A stretch of 64,000 nucleotides of DNA. Origin: Chloranthus sessilifolius. Taxonomy: Eukaryota; Streptophyta; Magnoliopsida; Chloranthales; Chloranthaceae. The DNA is taken from NCBI GenBank assembly GCA_021018995.1, contig CM037584.1, positions 51,960,811-52,024,810 of the forward strand. Direction: 5' to 3'. A program made the translations under genes and the position numbers. Shown here one piece after another: positions 45,705 through 57,694 of the stretch (position 1 is the stretch's first letter; the number at the start of each line of letters is the position of its first letter). Under the pieces are notes generated by a model that saw nothing but the letters and a program-made list of their open reading frames with translations, made no database searches and was not told where the DNA came from.

Positions 45705-45954
45705 TAGGGGATAAATGGATCTGGTTGGGGTCAATCCGACCCGTTTATTGAGACACTCAACCCATACCTGACCCAACGCGTAGCAAAACACGGGTCAAAT
45801 TGGGTCTGGTTGGGCAAACTAGGTTAAAATATGAGGGGGAGAGTCGAGTCGGGTATTATTCAGGTCAAGAAACCTCAGCCTGAACCCGACTCGACAGTTC
45901 AGAAACCTGTGGCAGGTGAGGTCACTTGACCAACGTGACCCGTCTACATCCCTA
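45705..45954. mobile_element. hAT-like non-autonomous element
   Basis: Ends TAGGGGATAAATGGATC and (opposite strand) TAGGGATGTAGACGGGTC form imperfect inverted repeats. The interior is rich in 'gggtctggttggg' and 'gacccgactcg' phrases. Flanking 8-mers tatatcat and gctatgat agree at 5 of 8 positions, so the target duplication is only weakly supported. Confidence 0.5.
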
Positions 45955-46119
45955 GCTATGATGACGATCTTTTGGGCTTTGGTCGATAATGGAGAGTTGG
46001 CTTATAGATCGGATGGTTTAGGTTGATCATCATATTTGTTGGATCTGGCCTTAGTAGAGCTCAACATCTCGCTGCATAAGATAACCGAAACTTGAGTGTA
46101 GATAATAGTAACCGTCACT

Positions 46120-46530
46120 TATAGAGGAGAACCCATGTAACCAAGGCCCCGCCACTTGAGGGAATAGCCTAGCCAGCGACTGAGGTGGTCATTCAAGGAT
46201 AGGAAATTTGAAAAGAAAAGATCCCCTTTTGTCTGTCCGTCTCTTACGCCTTCCATCTCTACAGTTGAGTGTGACTGAAGGGAGAGTTCGAGTTCCGATA
46301 ATAGCATCTCCCCGAGGGGGATTCAGGGGGCTAGCGATCCTTTCTATCGAATAGAACTCTTTCTCTGCTTTTTCCTTGAGTGTTCCCAAAGGGATTGTTC
46401 GAGTTGTTACTGTTTGTATACTTTACTATCGAGTAATTGAATTGGTAACTACTCTATGGAAAGGGGCTCCTTCCCTTATCTTTCCTGTACTGTTATTGAG
46501 TTAGGGGCTTCTTACCAACCTAAATAGCTG
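46120..46530. other. Possible organelle-derived (mitochondrial-like) insertion
   Basis: The texture changes abruptly to balanced base composition with phrases like ccccgagggggattcaggggg and ggaaaggggctccttccc, reminiscent of plant mitochondrial intergenic DNA. No mitochondrial gene was recognised, so this rests on composition only. 46530-47630 has no supported gene. Confidence 0.25.
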
Positions 46531-47633
46531 TTCTTATCTTATGGATTGATCGACAAGCCCCTCCATGGCGAGGGTTGCACATCCAGCTGTAGTTCATCTC
46601 CGGGGGCCACTTATGTGTATTTTCAAATCTAACACCCTTGGGTTTATTTAGGGCTCTTTCACTTCTTATATGATGATTGCTGCATGTACAGTATGTTGAG
46701 GATTTATTGTGGTACGTTGGCATCCGATGCTCTGCACTTCTTCTGTGCACCCTGTAAACCTACTACCAACTCACACTTGATGACTACTAATGCAATCAGG
46801 GTCGTACATTTTTAGCCATGCATGCGTACCCATTGCTTATCAACCAATCATTTTGCACAAATAACAACTATATCTGTCTCATCCCTTATATCATAAAATA
46901 AGATAGGATTAATGGAAGTTGACAGCCCTTTCTACATATTCATGTGTACGCATTATAAACTGTAAAAAAAAAAAAAATAGAAGACCAGGAGAAAAATTTA
47001 GAAAAATTCATATCAGCTACAGAGAAAAAAATTGTTGCTAAAAAATCGGCAAGAAAAAAGTCTATCCGGCCTTCACCAACCTCTTTTCCGGGTGCCCTCC
47101 CTCTTATTTGGGTTTGTATTAAGTGCACGACATGGGCACTCACATAGTACACTGGTCAACTTTCATTGATTTTGCATCGTACACTACAGAGTTGCTTCTT
47201 TTGATCACACTCTCAGTTGCTTCTTTTGATCACACTCTCAGCGAATCACATGGGTTTCTCCGATATACGGGTCCTCCTTTGATTACTCCCGTGCATCACA
47301 TTGGTTTCTTACTAGTTGAGCTCTTATACGGCATGTTCCACAAGTAATAGACAATCCAAGTTATCAAAGTAGTAGCTTATAGAGAGGGCTACTCTAGGCC
47401 CCAAAACTACACTTATTGGGAGATTTGAACCATCTGTTTTATGCACTCTAATATGTGCTACTGTGCTTAATGGGTGATATTAAGGTGCACCAATTAGATG
47501 TTCTATTCTAATCGTTGTGAGTGACACAAGTGCCAATTATGAGCTGCAAGATGGATTGCTTGGATTGATAAAAAATGGGTGCCGCGTAGTGGAGCAGTTT
47601 AAATGTTGTCAGCAGAGGCGATCTCAAGAGGAT

Positions 47634-48005
47634 TAGGGGTTTCAATGGGCCGGGCTGGATTCGGGCTAGGCCTAAAATGGGCTGATTATAATGAGGCCTC
47701 TTGGAGCTACCCCATACTTGGCTAAATCGGCCTGACTAGGCTGGCCCATTTGTTGGTCTGGCTTACTTGCCTTAGCCCATCGTGGACTGGCCCGAAAGTT
47801 TTTATATGAAAAACTAAATTAATCGGTTCAGGCTGAGTTTAAACCTGCTGGTTTTTAATTGGGTTTTTTAAACTAGCCTATGTCCGGCCCAACTTTAATC
47901 AGGTTGGGCAGCCTATTTATATCTCATGCTTACCTACCTGAGCCCATATTCGGCTCATTGTAGGCAGGGCCGAACCGTATCAAGCCCAGCCCATTGGGAA
48001 CCCTG
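47634..48005. mobile_element. hAT-like MITE, 372 bp
   Basis: The left end TAGGGGTTTCAATGGGCCGG and the inverted right end CAGGGTTCCCAATGGGCTGG are about 75% identical. Flanking 8-mers aagaggat (47626-47633) and aagaagat (48006-48013) agree at 7 of 8, the duplication length of hAT elements. The body is made of 'gggctgggc/gcccagccc' variants. Confidence 0.8.
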
Positions 48006-48033
48006 AAGAAGATATTATTAAAAATTTAAAATA

Positions 48034-48430
48034 GAGCACCTTTAAATTCATCCATTGAATCTTTGAGTTCACTCACACTGAAACACATTGACTGCATTGA
48101 ATCAGACGATGGAGATCATTTATCCTCCCAATCTTTTAGACAATGGATCTTGAGATCATGGGCGTACCATTAGTGTTTTATTTTACGTGGCACACATCTA
48201 AAAAAAAGTGACCCCAACATCACATGCAAGATCAAAATTGATTTTAAGGTTACTTTTTTGGGTGTGTACGACATGAAATAAAACTGACCGTCTGATGGTA
48301 CTTTCATGATCTCAAGACCCACCGTGTGAAAGATTGGGAGGACAAACGATCTCCATCCTTTGATTCAACGTAGTCAATGTGTTTCAGTGTGGGTGAACTC
48401 AAAGATTTGGTGGGGGATTTAAAGGTAAAC
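48034..48430. mobile_element. Mutator-like MITE with long inverted repeats, 397 bp
   Basis: The left half (accatt..atctttgagttcac...acacattgactgcattgaatca...gatctt gagatcatg) and the right half are inverse copies over about 150 bp each. A perfect 9-bp duplication tttaaaata flanks it (48025-48033 and 48431-48439). The left duplication starts only 20 bp after the hAT MITE ends. Confidence 0.85.
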
Positions 48431-48439
48431 TTTAAAATA

Positions 48440-49195
48440 TGTCAAGCGTCTTGTAGTTGAGCTACATGCTCAATCCCACTGTTGATTTCATCGTGAATGA
48501 ATTTTGATAACTGGACCTAACTATTATCAAGGTGGAACTGTGGAAGAGCATTTTATCCCCTCCCATCCATCCCGTCACTAGAAGACTTCTGTTATGTTCC
48601 TAGAAATCTGTGAAATAAGATTGCAACAGAAATCAAGGCTATTGGTAAGCTTAATAAGGTCATTGAAAAATTAAATACATTTTTATCTTACTTGATGATA
48701 GATAGATGGAAAGTATCTTATTATTGGAGTATTGATTAAGGGCACTTATCCAACGCCACTTATCAACCGTCCAGCAATAAGGTTTTGTCATCTGCTGAAA
48801 AAAGGAAAGGAAAGCTTAGGGGAAAGTTTTAAACGGGAATGGCTCCACATATCACTCACTCGGTGATTTGAGCCATCCGATCTATGCATGGCTTCGCAAA
48901 TCACTCATCGAGTGTTTTGAGCCGTCTGATATATGTACTATAATATGGAACTTGTTTATGTTGTTAAGGATGATCAAACATTTGAACTATTTAAACTTAT
49001 CGCACAATTCGCGTGCAACATGGCATAATGGTAAACTGTTCTACAATGGTGAGTCTAGCTCTTGAATTTTAATTTTTTGTATGGATTTTGTCGTTAAATA
49101 AAAATTAGCAAATTTTTATATGATGATAAGTTCACGGTATTGCTTCTTAATCATTGGATATCTCTTGGAAAGTAAACCTCCTCTCCCTTCTCTAT
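48440..49195. other. Intergenic, no supported gene
   Basis: Mixed sequence; the phrase 'cactcactcg...gatttgagccatccgat' is repeated (about 48851-48935). No gene. Confidence 0.5.
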
Positions 49196-49198
49196 TGA

Positions 49199-49600
49199 AT
49201 GGGGTCTCAATAGGCTGGGCCTGAGCTCGGCCCAACTTGTCCCAGCCTGCTATGGGCTAAGGTAGGTAGGCCCAATATGTAAATGGGAAGCCTGACCAGG
49301 TTTCTTTAGTTCGCTGGGTTGCTTATCAGCTACTTTCAAAAGCCCAATTAAAACTTAGGTACTTTAAGCCCAGCGCAAACCTGGCCCGACTCAATAAAGG
49401 GGTTCTTTTTATCTATAAATTGTTGGCTACTCCATGGCTCAGCCCAAAATGGGCCAGGTATGGGGCGAAGGTAAGTAAGCCTGATTCATAAATGGGCTGG
49501 CCCAGCCTGGAGCATCTGATCAGATGGTTCCGAGCAGTCTTGAGGAAGATCACAGCTCAATATCGGACTGGACCGTAAGGCCTATCAATCCTGGTAGGAC
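49199..49600. repeat. hAT-like relic (GGGCTGGGCC-type)
   Basis: Starts near GGGGTCTCAATAGGCTGGGC and ends near ggcctatcaatcctgg; the interior has the same 'cccagcctg/gggctggcc' vocabulary as 47634-48005. The termini are diverged and no target duplication was secured. Confidence 0.45.
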
Positions 49601-50284
49601 TAATGGTCTGGTCAGATTCTATTAGCATTTATTACTTTGCAAATTTATCTAAATTCACTAAAATTTGGGAACTTTTCTAGTGATTTACAGTTGCCAAATT
49701 CCACAACTTATAGTCTCTATTTTAATTTTTTATATTTTCTCTACTCCTCTGTCAGGTGATTGATTCCAAGTTTGATCACGGAATTAAACCAACTTATCCA
49801 TCAACAAATGAAAGAAAAAGAAAAAAAAATCAATGATAGCTCCCTCACTCTCTACTCGAGATAGTCTCTCACCATCCCACTTCATGGGCAAGCAGCACAA
49901 AGTTTTTACCATTCCATGCTATCTAAATGACAGGCCATCATTTGAATTGAACTTGACTCAAATATCACAATTATAAGATATGAACCATTGGACTTTTATA
50001 CCATAGGGTCTATATTAAAGTGTTATGATCTGATCGGACAACTCACTAATGGTCATGATTTTTGGGCTGAATCCAGTTCAAATGATGACCTTCAGAAGTG
50101 CAGAGTCATGTGGCACCACATGGCCTGAAAGTGGGATGGTGAGAGTGTAATCTCAACCGGACAGCAAGGAAAATGGGGTCTCAAAAAAACATTCTTTAGC
50201 ATGCCAAAAAAAGGCAGCTTTCAAAGGGTTAGTCCAGTTTTCCCTTGCAGGGAATGCATGCATCTTCGCAAAAATTTTCAGCGT

Positions 50285-50414
50285 AAAACTCAAATTTTAA
50301 TGTAGACTTAGAGATGGTTAAAGATGATGGTAACCACAGACTCTCATGAAACTCAAATTTTAATGTAGACTTGAGATGGTTAAAGATGAATGGTAACCAC
50401 AGACTCTCATGAAA
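50285..50414. repeat. Tandem duplication, two units of about 65 bp
   Basis: The block 'aaactcaaattttaatgtagactt...gatggttaaagatgatggtaaccacagactctcatg' is present twice head to tail with two single-base indels. Confidence 0.9.
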
Positions 50415-51342
50415 ATTTGAAGTTAATAACCAAAGGCAACAACTGTTACCTGACATAAAATCCCATCAAACAAGGGAAAGGTTCTAACCGCCTTGTCTCT
50501 AACCAAACAAGACGTCTCGTCCTTTATCTTGTGCACTTGGTATTATTTGAAGATCATATCGGTAAGCGCCTTTTACTCGTTCACATTGAACTCTGCATGA
50601 GTTTGGAGCTGAAGCTCTCTCTTATACCTTCGCAATTGCTTTACAACGATATATCTGTAGGCAATGCCAATAGTTTTCTGCTGTCTTTTTTGAGTGTTCG
50701 TGTTATTATAGAAGTTGAGAACAGTTAACTGAACAACAGAAGAAAATTTACATAACTACAGAAGCTCGAGACGACAAAGAATCCTGAACTTACATCATTG
50801 CCAGTAAGTCAGTGAGATAATGACCGCGAAGATACAGCCTCTTGCTTTCTCTCTCTTTCTCTAGGAAACGCTATGCGCATGCAGCTGCCAGAATCTGAAC
50901 AAAACCAAAATGTCAACAGTCAGACTTGTTCGTCAATGCACCTGAGAATGTTGTATTTGCAGAGCGGGCACGTTGCATTTATCCAGAGCCATTTATCAAT
51001 GCATCTGGAATGGAAATGGTGGTTGCAAGGAAGAGAATGCAGCTCTGCCCCATCTTCATACTTAGGCAGATGCAGCATTCCTAAGGGAACACAATTCAAC
51101 ATACATTAAAATATATTTGCTACTCCATGCAAAATTCAAACGTGCAGACAGCCCTCTCTTTTTCAAATGTGTGAATTGTAGCCATTCTAACTAAATGAAT
51201 AAAAGCGTCTGGGTCCATGTATAAATGGTCAACAGAGAGCTGAGCAGCCAAGGCTTATATTTCACTTTTTATTTTTTTGTAAAATAAAAAAAATCAATCA
51301 TCAAGGAAATGGCAAGTCAATTATTGTTTTTTAGATTAGACT

Positions 51343-51425
51343 TGTTTTTTTATAGGTAAGCTGGGATTGAACCTGCGACCTCAAGGTTGAAAATTGTCAA
51401 CCTTCCATTGGGCTGCAGGCCAAAT
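51343..51425 (-). mobile_element. tRNA-derived SINE-like copy in the RING pseudogene intron
   Basis: Minus strand: GGCCTGCAGCCCAATGGAAG (A-box region), then B box GGTTCAATCCC, then AGCTTACCTAT and a short A run (plus-strand 51343-51352). The same family as 43653-43752. Confidence 0.65.
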
Positions 51426-51479
51426 CCCCGGATTATTGTTTTTTTTATTGTAGAAGTTAATTGTATAATTAACCTATCC

Positions 51480-51735
51480 TTTTTTTTTAATCGGTATAGA
51501 TACCGTCAATTGAAAAAAGAAATTACATCTGGGTTCAAAGATGAGCGACACGATCACGAGGGTTCAACCGATACCAGAGACCAACCGAAACAGATAAGCC
51601 AATGAACCTGAAGAGGAGGGCCACCAGCAACTGAGGCACCCCACCTCGAAAAACAGCAGTCACCCCCAAAAAGCCATAGAGACCCAGGCATCCCCCAATT
51701 AATGCCCTCATCTTTCCTGGGGCTGTAGGGAATGG
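51480..51735 (-). mobile_element. Probable 5'-truncated retroposon (LINE 3' end-like)
   Basis: On the minus strand a GC-balanced segment with 'ggtggggtgcctcagttgctggtgg' and 'ggtttctctggtatcggttg'-like text ends in an A run (plus-strand T run at 51480-51489). The texture and tail suggest a LINE 3' untranslated region. It lies in the intron of the RING pseudogene; no target duplication was found. Confidence 0.4.
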
Positions 51736-52519
51736 ATAGTCACTAAAATATCATTTGATACTATAATGACATTTTAATTCACCTAGAAATAACTGAATTA
51801 AAGCTTGTTCAATAACCACCAAAAGAGGTACTCCAAGCTTCTCCCTAGCTTCCACTGCCCCAACAGGGATGGTTTGACGTTTGCCAGATCTCATGAAAAT
51901 AAGAGCAAAATCGTCTAAATTAGCTAAGTAGTTCCATAGAGCCATTTTACAATCTGTGGGGATCAGAGAGAACATACTTCTACATAAGTTACAAGTTTAC
52001 AAACCATAACTAGTGGACAATTGGACATAATTAGAACTTCACATTTCAGTTTCCTATTTAGTTTTTCAAAAAGCTAACTACCGTTTTAAGTGGTTTATTT
52101 TCAATGCATTTCCCACAATAAATGTATGCATATGAAATCGTCAAAGAGGAGAAAATTTGTACATATATGAAAACACGATAACAGAAAAAGAAAAGATGCA
52201 AAGCAACTCACAGAATCCTCTGGTGGAAGAGCAAGTTCATAGTCACCATTGCATGGCTCTGTTATCGTCATTACAATTGCTTGCTGCATATTTGAGTCAA
52301 ATTTTTTTTGTTGGTTAACCTGGCGGAACCGGAACCTGGGGAGAATGCTAATATCGGCATCGGATGCACCCTTCTGACCCGCCACTGCATATATAATTGC
52401 TATGATGCATGAAAAACAACAACATAGAGCCATGCCAATGGCACATGCTAATGCAACGCAAAATATGGAAAAAAATACGTCAAACGTCAAAAACAGCGCT
52501 GTTAACCTGCACTTCGTTT

Positions 52520-54380
52520 TAAAAGAACCACCATGAGAGCATCCTATGCTTATCATTACTTTATTTTGATCGGTAAAGAGGATAAATTTATTTGACCAAA
52601 AATATAACATCCAAGAAAAAATATGAGCAAGAAGCGAAAACAGCAAATCATATGCTAATCATTATCATGATTAAACATACAAATTATTATCTAAAAACTC
52701 TTTTAAGTGTCTACTTTTTTACCAATATTTTCCTGAAGATGGTTATTGCAATCAAAATGATCCAAACAAATAGAAAAATAAACCAAAAACATAAAATTTA
52801 AGTATGCATTTTAATAATTTCAAATCGGGAAAAGGGCATATGGGTTTGAATGCATGGATGAATCCGAGCATTCCAATCCCGGATCACGTGCCACATGGCT
52901 GGTGATCCCAGAACAACATCCGTTCTCGGATTATGTGCCATTTGGCACGTGATCTAAAAAAGTTTTTTTTTTCCAGTGGTCAAAGAGACCTTGTGGCACG
53001 AAAACAGTCTTTCGGGTGCCACGTGGAGCTCCACATTGACTGTTGGAGCACGCTCACCGTGCCTAGGGCACCTAAAATCTTTCCGGTATATATATATAAA
53101 CTGCAAAGCTTGTTCTTAGCCTTCAAGAATCACGATTCCAATCTGAATTCTTTCTAATCCGACGACCTTCCTTGCTACATGGTCCACCGATTCATTAGCT
53201 CCCCTTAGACAGAGTGTGAAACTCCCCAATATTAAAGATAGCCAATACTATCAAAAATACGAGCAAGACCCCATGGGAAAGCCTTGCATACATTCCCAAT
53301 TGAAAACTCGAGAAGCACCATGCCCAACACATCTCACCTACCCGCTTAAGGATAACAAAGCATAAAACACTCATTTTCCAAAGTTTTTGTAATCAATGCC
53401 TAATTAATTGAAACGTTACAAAAGATAGGTAACGCAAGGCTTGAAACTCATGGGATTGAAAACAGTTGAAGAGAATTCAACTTGCCCAAAAATCAAATCA
53501 ACAATATATCAATATATATATGTGTGTATATATATCTATACTAATCTATAAAGAGAATTGGGTGGTTTCCATTTTCGTAGAGCCAACTTTCAAAATGACA
53601 AAGAATACCCTTAATGGCAAAATGTTATTCTTATCCCTGCAAATTAGTTGTTGTGGAAATAGGGGGCTGAATTTGTCCTTTTTTGTCAAATTCGCAATTT
53701 TGGGAGACAATTAAAACTCATTTAAAAGCAAAATAATTTGAGCAACCATTTGGTGTATCCCAGTTCATATCGTTAAGTGGTGATGGCTTTACCTCACGGA
53801 TCTTAATGTTTAAGAAAGGTTTATTTTGCAAACATTTGGGTATTTAATACAAGCTATAAATATATTATAGAGCATGTGATATAACACCTTTCATCATTAC
53901 AAAAAAATAATAAATAAATTGTCTACAGTAAAGCCATCAATGTTAATAAACAATTTTAGGGCAATATTATCTACAATTAAAGATTCTTTTTCCACAACCA
54001 AATTAACTAAATATCTTGAGGGGAAATTTAAAGTTGCAAAGAATGTGAGGCTGCAAATATTTATACCCAGGTATCTACAACTACCGCCTCCTCAAAAATC
54101 TTTACTTATAGCTATTCTGAAAATTTTTCAGGTATTCTGAAATTTCTCATTATTCTCCTGGCTTTCTTCTCGCGTAGAAGAGAAGAAAACTCTCGAATTG
54201 GGGAGCCTTGCCGACGACCGTCATCACGTCGCTGCCGAATGGACGAAGAGCATTGGTGATGCGAATTTTAAATCCATGGCAACCTGTTTGAATCGCGGTC
54301 GGATAAAGAGGAGACGTCAAAAGAGAAAGTGGACCCACGAATGGGTTTTTTTAAAAAATGGCCCGTTAAAAACCCGTTTG
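52520..54380. other. Intergenic, no supported gene
   Basis: AT-rich. An inverted pair 'ggatcacgtgccacatgg / ccatttggcacgtgatc' (about 52881-52952) with two CACGTG-type cores is the only structured feature noticed. Short frames around 54150-54590 on both strands have no known domain. Confidence 0.5.
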
Positions 54381-54469
54381 ATAAGAAAGAAGAAAATCCA
54401 AAATTTATTAGGGTTTTCAACTTTCAATCCCGTCACTTTTATGTTTGGCCTAGTTTGAAGTGTCAAACG

Positions 54470-55190
54470 AAGTCGGATTAATACAAAATTGATCATATTT
54501 GAAAGCTTATCGAAGTAGCTTTCCAATGAGCCAAAATTTGAGCAATTCCGACAAGTATTGAAGAAGTTATGATCAGTTTTCGGAGGCTGCACATAAAGTG
54601 ACGAATTTCAAGAATCCTAATTGAATTAGGATTAGTATCTTTTATTATTTTATTTTAGAAAGTAAGAGTTATTTCTTTTATTAGAAATATGATTAGTTTC
54701 CTTATTATTTAAGACTTTATTGTTTTAGAAGAATTAGAATATTTCTTTTATTTGAATTAGGAATTAGAGTTATACTAGGATTTCTAATTTTATGCATTGG
54801 TTAGCCTATTTAAAGGCTTGTAAACACTTTTATTATAACTTTTTGGTTAATGAAAATTGCTTATGCAAAATTGAGAGTTTTTAACTTTCGTGAGGGTGTG
54901 ATTCTCTCAAAACGGAGAGCGATTCTTCGATTCCCGCTTGCGGTTTGGTGCGAGGCCAACTCTTTTTCCATCTCTATCTTCTTTAGTTCTACGGTTTACG
55001 TAAGTAGCGTAATCCTAATTATATTTTGTTCATCATTAATTTTATTAGCCTTTTATTTTCGTTTGGTATCGAGAGAATCCGCTTGCGAGTTCGTTCGACG
55101 CCCTAAAACTATCGGAGATCTAGCCGTTCATAAGAACCCTAGTCTTCTAGATCCGCGATAGGGAACGTACACGAAAGTAACGCTATTTTG
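54470..55190 (+). mobile_element. LTR-like sequence (solo-LTR fossil candidate)
   Basis: The pattern resembles a plant LTR: a run of 'attaggaatta/ttcttttatta' units, then 'gcctatttaaaggcttg' (TATA-like) at about 54807, 'ttaatgaaaa' (polyadenylation-like) at about 54846 and a GC-richer tail to about 55190. No internal genes or second copy were seen, hence solo and old. The ends are not defined. Confidence 0.4.
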
Positions 55191-55489
55191 AGCCGAAATT
55201 AAATCACCTAATTGAATTTCTAGAATTTTCGTGGTATTTTGTTATGAGAAATTGTTATTTTTTTAATTGATTAAATTAATTTTAATCCTAATCTCAGCCC
55301 TAGCATTGCATTTAGTAAGTTCCCGCATCAATTGGAGAGAAAGGACGGCCGAAGAAAGATGGCAAGCCAATTTTTACTATTTCTATAGTGCTTCTATGGA
55401 GGCTGGGGGAGGCAATACCTTCTCTTGCTTCTTCTCAAGTAATCTCTCAACCATGGAGATTTTGCAATTTTTTGTTTTATAAATTTTTA

Positions 55490-56470
55490 TGAGTTTTTCC
55501 CAGATTTGGGTGGGATTTTTTTGGTTTATTTTGATGAGTTATATTTTAGGGGTTTTTATGGTTTTTTTTTTAGTCATTTTTTATGTATTTTTGTGAGTTT
55601 TTCCTGGATTTGGGTGGGTTTTTTTGGGTTCATTTTGTTGAGTTATATTTTAGGGGTATTTATGATTTTTTAAAAAATCAATTTTTATGTAATTTTGTGA
55701 GAGTTTTATATTTCAGGGGTTATATTTTGGTGAGTTATATTTTTGGGGTTTCTATGGTTTGTTTAAAATCATTTATGATGTATTTTTGTAAGTTTTTTTC
55801 GAATTTGGGTGGGTTTTTCTTGGTTCATTTTCCTGAGTTATATTTTAGGCGTTTTTATGTTTTTTTTTAAAAATCGCTTTTTATGTATTTTTGTGAGTTT
55901 TTTTTCGAATTTGGGTGGGTTTTTTTGTTCATTTTTATGAGTTATATTTTAGGGGTTTTTATGGCTTTTTTTAAGATAATTTTTTATGCATTTTTGTAAG
56001 AGTTTTTATATCGTTTAAGTTTTTCTGGATTTGGATAGTTTTTTTTTTTGGCATGGGTTTTTCCCTGATGATTTTTTCCCTCATCAATTATGATGAGTTT
56101 TTGTGTTTTTTTAGTTTTTGATGGGCTTTTCTGAATTTTTTTGGGTTTGACATTTTTTTTTTGAAACTTTCTTTGAAAGATTTTTTTAAAATCATTTTTT
56201 CCTGTGTTTTTTAGAATTTCTGATGGGGTTTTTCCTGATTTGGTGGGGTTTTTTTTTTGGTCTGATTTTTTTTCCCGGTCTGGGTCTTTTTTTTAGTCTG
56301 GGTTTTTTTTTTTCTGGTCTGTGTTTTTTTTTATGGTTTTTGTGATTTTTTGCTGATGAATTAATTTTTTTCCTGATTTTGATGGTTCTTTCTGTTTTTT
56401 TATCATTTATTTTTATATCAATTTCGATGGGTTTTACCTGAATTTTTTTGGGTTTGGAATTTTTTTTTTT
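55490..56470 (+). repeat. G/T-rich minisatellite, units of about 105 bp
   Basis: Five to six diverged units start at about 55496, 55600, 55702, 55793, 55898 and 56003. Each has 'tttttc..gatttgggtgggttttttt', 'gttcatttt', 'gagttatattttagggg', 'tttttatgg' and 'ttttttatgtatttttgtgag'. The plus strand is almost free of C for nearly 1 kb. The tail (56040-56470) continues with degenerate T/G text. Confidence 0.85.
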
Positions 56471-56479
56471 GGAAGTTTT

Positions 56480-57540
56480 CTTCTCCAACAAAAGAGAAAG
56501 TAACTATGCTTTGATCTCTAAACTCACCTTCACGTTTCTCATATTTGAAGTTAAAGGTTTTCATTCCTGGTTATGAAAAATAATCAAACAGATTGATCTT
56601 TTTTATTTCCAAAATTTTCTATTTTTGTTGGTTCTAAAGTTTAAGATATGGTTAGTACTAATTTTGTCATTGATTTTCTCTATGAGCTTCACTTAGTTTT
56701 CAGATGTTTTTCAGGAACCACTTCATCTGACATCGAAAGATCGGCCACAACCATTTCTCTCTCAATCTGTTCTCCTCCATCATATCGGTTAGTGGAGGAT
56801 TTATTCGTATTGAAGTTTTAAAAAAAATAAGTCTTTTAGTTTGTTGAATGATGTTTTAGATGCTTCTAATTAGCTTCTTATAATGATTTTATTTTTTTAC
56901 TTTCTTAGTTATTTGCATGGTCATAAATAATTGTGCAGTTCACAAAGTTTGGCCTGATTTGAGTTTCCTATTTTGCTGTTTTCACTTTTCATTTTTTGTT
57001 TTCCTATTTGCCTGATTTGTGAATTATCTTCCATAAGAGCAGCTATTCAAGAATCAATGTAAACAAAACAATATTAATAATATATTAAAGAACGAGATTT
57101 TTTTTTATAATTGCATGTTATTGAATTATAGATTGACCAAGCACCAAACTACTGTTTGTTGCTTAATTTTTCCAGCCCATTAATTTCTAAGCATATTTGT
57201 TAAATATCAATTCATTAAAAACTCTGAAAAAATGTTCTTAACACAAAAAGGACTGACAATGGCAAACTGATGCCCAAATTGATTGGTCATATCTCGATCT
57301 AAAAAAATTAGGAAGCAGGATTGGATGAGACTATGCCTATACTTCTACTTTATTTTATCATTTATTTGTTGTTCTATTTTATTAACAGCCATGAGTATAC
57401 CTTTTTTTATACTGTCAATCAATGCTGCACAATATCTACAGAGAGGCCAGTAATGATGTCTTGAAGTAAAAAATTTCTGCTTTTCACCCCCTTCACAGTT
57501 TTTAATACACTAAAAGTTATTTGCTTCTCGCACTAATCTG
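56480..57540. other. Intergenic, no supported gene
   Basis: AT-rich; no coding series or transposon end was recognised. Confidence 0.5.
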
Positions 57541-57560
57541 TGTGGAGCATTTATATACAG

Positions 57561-57597
57561 CTGCTCGCTCCACTGGTCAAACTGACCAGTGGAGCAA
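57561..57597. repeat. Perfect hairpin GCTCCACTGGTCA-aac-TGACCAGTGGAGC
   Basis: A 13-bp perfect inverted repeat with a 3-bp loop in AT-rich surroundings. It could be the end pair of a tiny foldback element; each arm carries a GGTCA/TGACC core. Confidence 0.9.
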
Positions 57598-57694
57598 GTA
57601 AATAAAGAGAGCGAGTGTTGAAAAGTCGTAGAAACGAGAGCGAACCAAAACTACTTATACCCCTTCATAGGTATAAGTAGTTTTGACAGTCTAT

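Larger units (their letters stand above)
50920..52506 (-). pseudogene. RING-H2 E3 ubiquitin ligase (At1g12760/At1g63170-like), 5'-truncated pseudogene
   Basis: Two exons on the minus strand. Exon A (52506-52212, between CAG and GTGAGT) encodes LTALFLTFDVFFS, then a hydrophobic stretch (FCVALACAIGMALCCCFSCI), AIIYAVAGQKGASDADI and LALPPEDS: the last membrane segment and the linker of plant membrane RING ligases of this group. Exon B (51080-50920) encodes E-C-C-I-C-L, then [37 protein letters not shown]. All eight zinc ligands of C3H2C3 can be seen, but four bases are missing between the CICL block and YEDG, so the two parts of the RING are in different frames. Upstream exons for the N-terminal membrane segments (the ...APQLYW end expected before LTAL) were not found up to about 54300. 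Splice sites are intact, so the copy is probably young. The functional family acts as membrane-anchored E3 ligases. Confidence 0.85.

Noticed and set aside
46520-46750. 76-codon minus-strand frame (KPKGVRFENTHKWPPEMNYS)
   Set aside because: Protein-like in places but not recognised; no splice sites, start or neighbours support it, so it was not listed as a gene.
51751-51975. 74-codon minus-strand frame inside the RING pseudogene intron
   Set aside because: Looks partly protein-like but lies between two retroposed fragments and matches no part of the RING gene; likely repeat-derived.
55490-56470. Interstitial telomere array
   Set aside because: TTTAGGG occurs once per unit of about 105 bp and not in tandem, so it is a minisatellite and not a telomere array.
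56192-56491. 99-codon Lys-rich minus-strand frame
   Set aside because: Antisense of the T/G-rich minisatellite tail; composition artefact.
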